DNA of 46,598 nt from Dysgonomonas sp. HGC4 (GTDB lineage: Bacteria > Bacteroidota > Bacteroidia > Bacteroidales > Dysgonomonadaceae): positions 1 to 46,598 of the forward strand of contig NZ_CVRU01000187.1 of the NCBI RefSeq assembly GCF_001261715.1, written 5' to 3'. The notes below the pieces were generated by a model. The model did no database searches, had not been told where the DNA came from, and saw nothing but the letters and a program-made list of their open reading frames with translations. The position numbers and the translations under genes are program-made. Within the stretch, counting starts at the first letter, position 1. Each line of letters starts with the position of its first letter. Of the stretch, positions 44,349-46,598 are shown in pieces.

Positions 44349-45359
44349 TCATGAGGCACTCATAAAAGAGGATTGAAAACTCTTCCGATATTGAGCTGGT
44401 GAAACCTCTAAGAGACTTATAAACTGGCGACGCAGATTTTCAGCCGTTTTTAATCCACAATAAAAAGCTATTTCATCTAACGAAAATTCCGTCTCTATCA
44501 GATGCTGACAAGCATTATCAAGCCTCAACTTATTTATATACTTTGCAGGGGTAACCCTCAATTCGCGAACAAAAACCCGTGCAAAATTACGAGGACTCAT
44601 CGCAACATGTTCAGCAAGCTTTTCTACAGTAAGATCTTCTTTGAGATGTCCGAGTATCCATTCACACACTTTTCTTATAGTTGGATTTCCTATACTTTTA
44701 CAATCTAAATATGTACTAAACTGCGACTGATTTCCGGGACGACTCAAATAAAAAACCATCCATCGAGCAACATTCAAAGCAAAGGACTGTCCAAAATCTT
44801 CTTCTATCAAAGCCAAAGCTAAATCCATACCCGAAGTAATCCCCGCAGCTGTGTATATATTGCCATCTTTTATAAAGATGCGTGCTATCTGAACATCTAC
44901 TGAAGGATACATTTGTGCAAATTCTTCGTTTTTAGACCAGTGAGCAGTAGCTTTTTTTCCATCAAGAAATCCTGCTTCTGCCAAGATAAAGGCACCTGAA
45001 CATACCGAACATATCCGACGAATAACTTTTTCTTGTTCCTTCAACCATTCCACCATCTTATTTTTAAGATTCGGGTCAAGGTGTCGGGCTAATCCTGTAA
45101 TTATTAAGGTATCTATAGGATAGTCTATTTCAGTATAGCAACCCTCGGTCAATATAGATAATCCGGAGGATGTAGTAATTAATTTTTCCGTCTCCATAGA
45201 TACAACATGCGTCTTATAAATGAAATCCACTTTATTTCGGACGAGATCAAACTGTTCAATAGCTTTAGAGAATACATCCAAAGGACCTGCTGTAGTGAGC
45301 AATGTAGAATTGGGAGGAACGAGCAACACTACATGTCTTATTTTTAATTGCTTACTCAT
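44349..45359 (-). CDS. GlxA family regulator (DJ-1/PfpI-like plus AraC HTH)
   Basis: The 336-residue protein has an N-terminal DJ-1/PfpI-like domain (about 8-190) and a C-terminal AraC helix-turn-helix (about 225-330). The first contains VVLLVPPNSTLLTTAGPLDV, VCSVCSGAFILAEAGFLDG and TAAGITSGMDLALALI. The second contains EKLAEHVAMSPRNFARVFV, TPAKYINKLRLDNACQ and LDEIAFYCGLKTAENLRRQF. In this family the first domain senses a small molecule and is not catalytic. Related proteins control amino acid or osmolyte use, but the target here is unknown. It converges on the MocR-type gene and diverges from gap with 161 bases between starts. Confidence 0.92.
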   Translation of the reverse strand: MSKQLKIRHVVLLVPPNSTLLTTAGPLDVFSKAIEQFDLVRNKVDFIYKTHVVSMETEKLITTSSGLSILTEGCYTEIDYPIDTLIITGLARHLDPNLKNKMVEWLKEQEKVIRRICSVCSGAFILAEAGFLDGKKATAHWSKNEEFAQMYPSVDVQIARIFIKDGNIYTAAGITSGMDLALALIEEDFGQSFALNVARWMVFYLSRPGNQSQFSTYLDCKSIGNPTIRKVCEWILGHLKEDLTVEKLAEHVAMSPRNFARVFVRELRVTPAKYINKLRLDNACQHLIETEFSLDEIAFYCGLKTAENLRRQFISLLEVSPAQYRKSFQSSFMSAS

Positions 45360-45464
45360 ACTTTCTTTATTTTGATATTTAAAAGTAGATATTATTTATC
45401 AGAACAAGCCCGAAATGGCAGGAATTGTGCATTTTTTGTCATTTCAGACAACAGTATTATAATG

Positions 45465-45472
45465 TACCTTTG
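45465..45472 (+). promoter_or_regulatory. Candidate -7 element of gap
   Basis: TACCTTTG matches TAnnTTTG and lies 48 bases before the gap start codon. The nearest TTTG upstream (45435-45438) is 26 bases away, longer than the usual spacing. Confidence 0.5.
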
Positions 45473-45508
45473 TAATACAAAAGATATCAAAAATATTTTA
45501 TCACTTAA

Positions 45509-46531
<1,023 letters not shown>

Positions 46532-46556
46532 AGAATAATCTCTAAATTCAATAATT

Positions 46557-46596
46557 AAAACAGGCTGCTTTCCTAAATGAAAGCAGCCTGTTTTTT
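46557..46596 (+). terminator. Rho-independent terminator of gap
   Basis: AAAACAGGCTGCTTTC (46557-46572) pairs perfectly with GAAAGCAGCCTGTTTT (46579-46594) over a 6-base loop, ending in six T residues. The 16-bp stem with an A-rich foot is symmetrical enough to act on either strand. Confidence 0.95.
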
Positions 46597-46598
46597 AT

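Overview
The window is about 46.6 kb of AT-rich DNA from a Bacteroidetes (Bacteroidota) bacterium, most likely a Dysgonomonas-like or Bacteroides-like member of the Bacteroidales. The evidence is a SusC/SusD pair, a hybrid two-component system (HTCS), fimbrillin (Mfa/FimA-type) lipoproteins, FISUMP and BACON domains, a DUF3575 protein, and several promoter candidates matching the Bacteroidetes -7 element TAnnTTTG. I see no rRNA, tRNA, CRISPR array, transposase or phage gene. The genus is inferred and not proven.

Layout. (1) 129-4161: an ECF sigma factor, a DtxR-type metal regulator, and a divergent feo iron-uptake operon whose FeoB is split into a G-domain ORF and a membrane ORF. It ends in a strong terminator. 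(2) 4428-10531: three tandem fimbrillin-family lipoproteins, two of them ending in a FISUMP domain, then an outer-membrane barrel whose start codon abuts a perfect 13-bp inverted repeat. (3) 10561-12829, minus strand: a LytTR regulator, a membrane-anchored phosphodiester-glycosidase-like protein and a polysaccharide deacetylase-like lipoprotein. (4) 12993-33113, minus strand: a polysaccharide utilization locus (PUL). In transcription order it holds a GH43, an unrecognised 671-aa secreted protein, a GH43_5-like arabinanase lipoprotein, aldose 1-epimerase, GH2, SusC, SusD, a 936-aa multidomain GH43, another GH43 lipoprotein and the HTCS sensor. An AraC regulator diverges from its head. Four GH43 enzymes suggest an arabinose-containing plant glycan such as arabinan or arabinogalactan side chains; this is inference. 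(5) 35056-41449: a second fimbrial operon with DUF3575, an Mfa1/FimA-like subunit, an Mfa2/FimB-like anchor, a tip-like BACON/FISUMP protein and a clostripain-family (C11) cysteine peptidase lipoprotein. (6) 41561-46531: a GNAT acetyltransferase, a divergent pair made of YggS (PLP homeostasis) and a MocR/PdxR-type regulator, a GlxA-type regulator and GAPDH with a strong terminator.

How the parts work together. SusC/SusD import oligosaccharides, the GH43 and GH2 enzymes trim them, the epimerase handles released sugar, and the HTCS senses a product. The second fimbrial operon carries subunit, anchor, tip and a clan-CD protease that could play the maturation role of gingipains. A 13-bp palindrome (AGGTCTNAGACCT) recurs before genes inside the PUL and, in variant form, before feoA. 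It is not explained by any gene call and is the most striking non-coding signal here.
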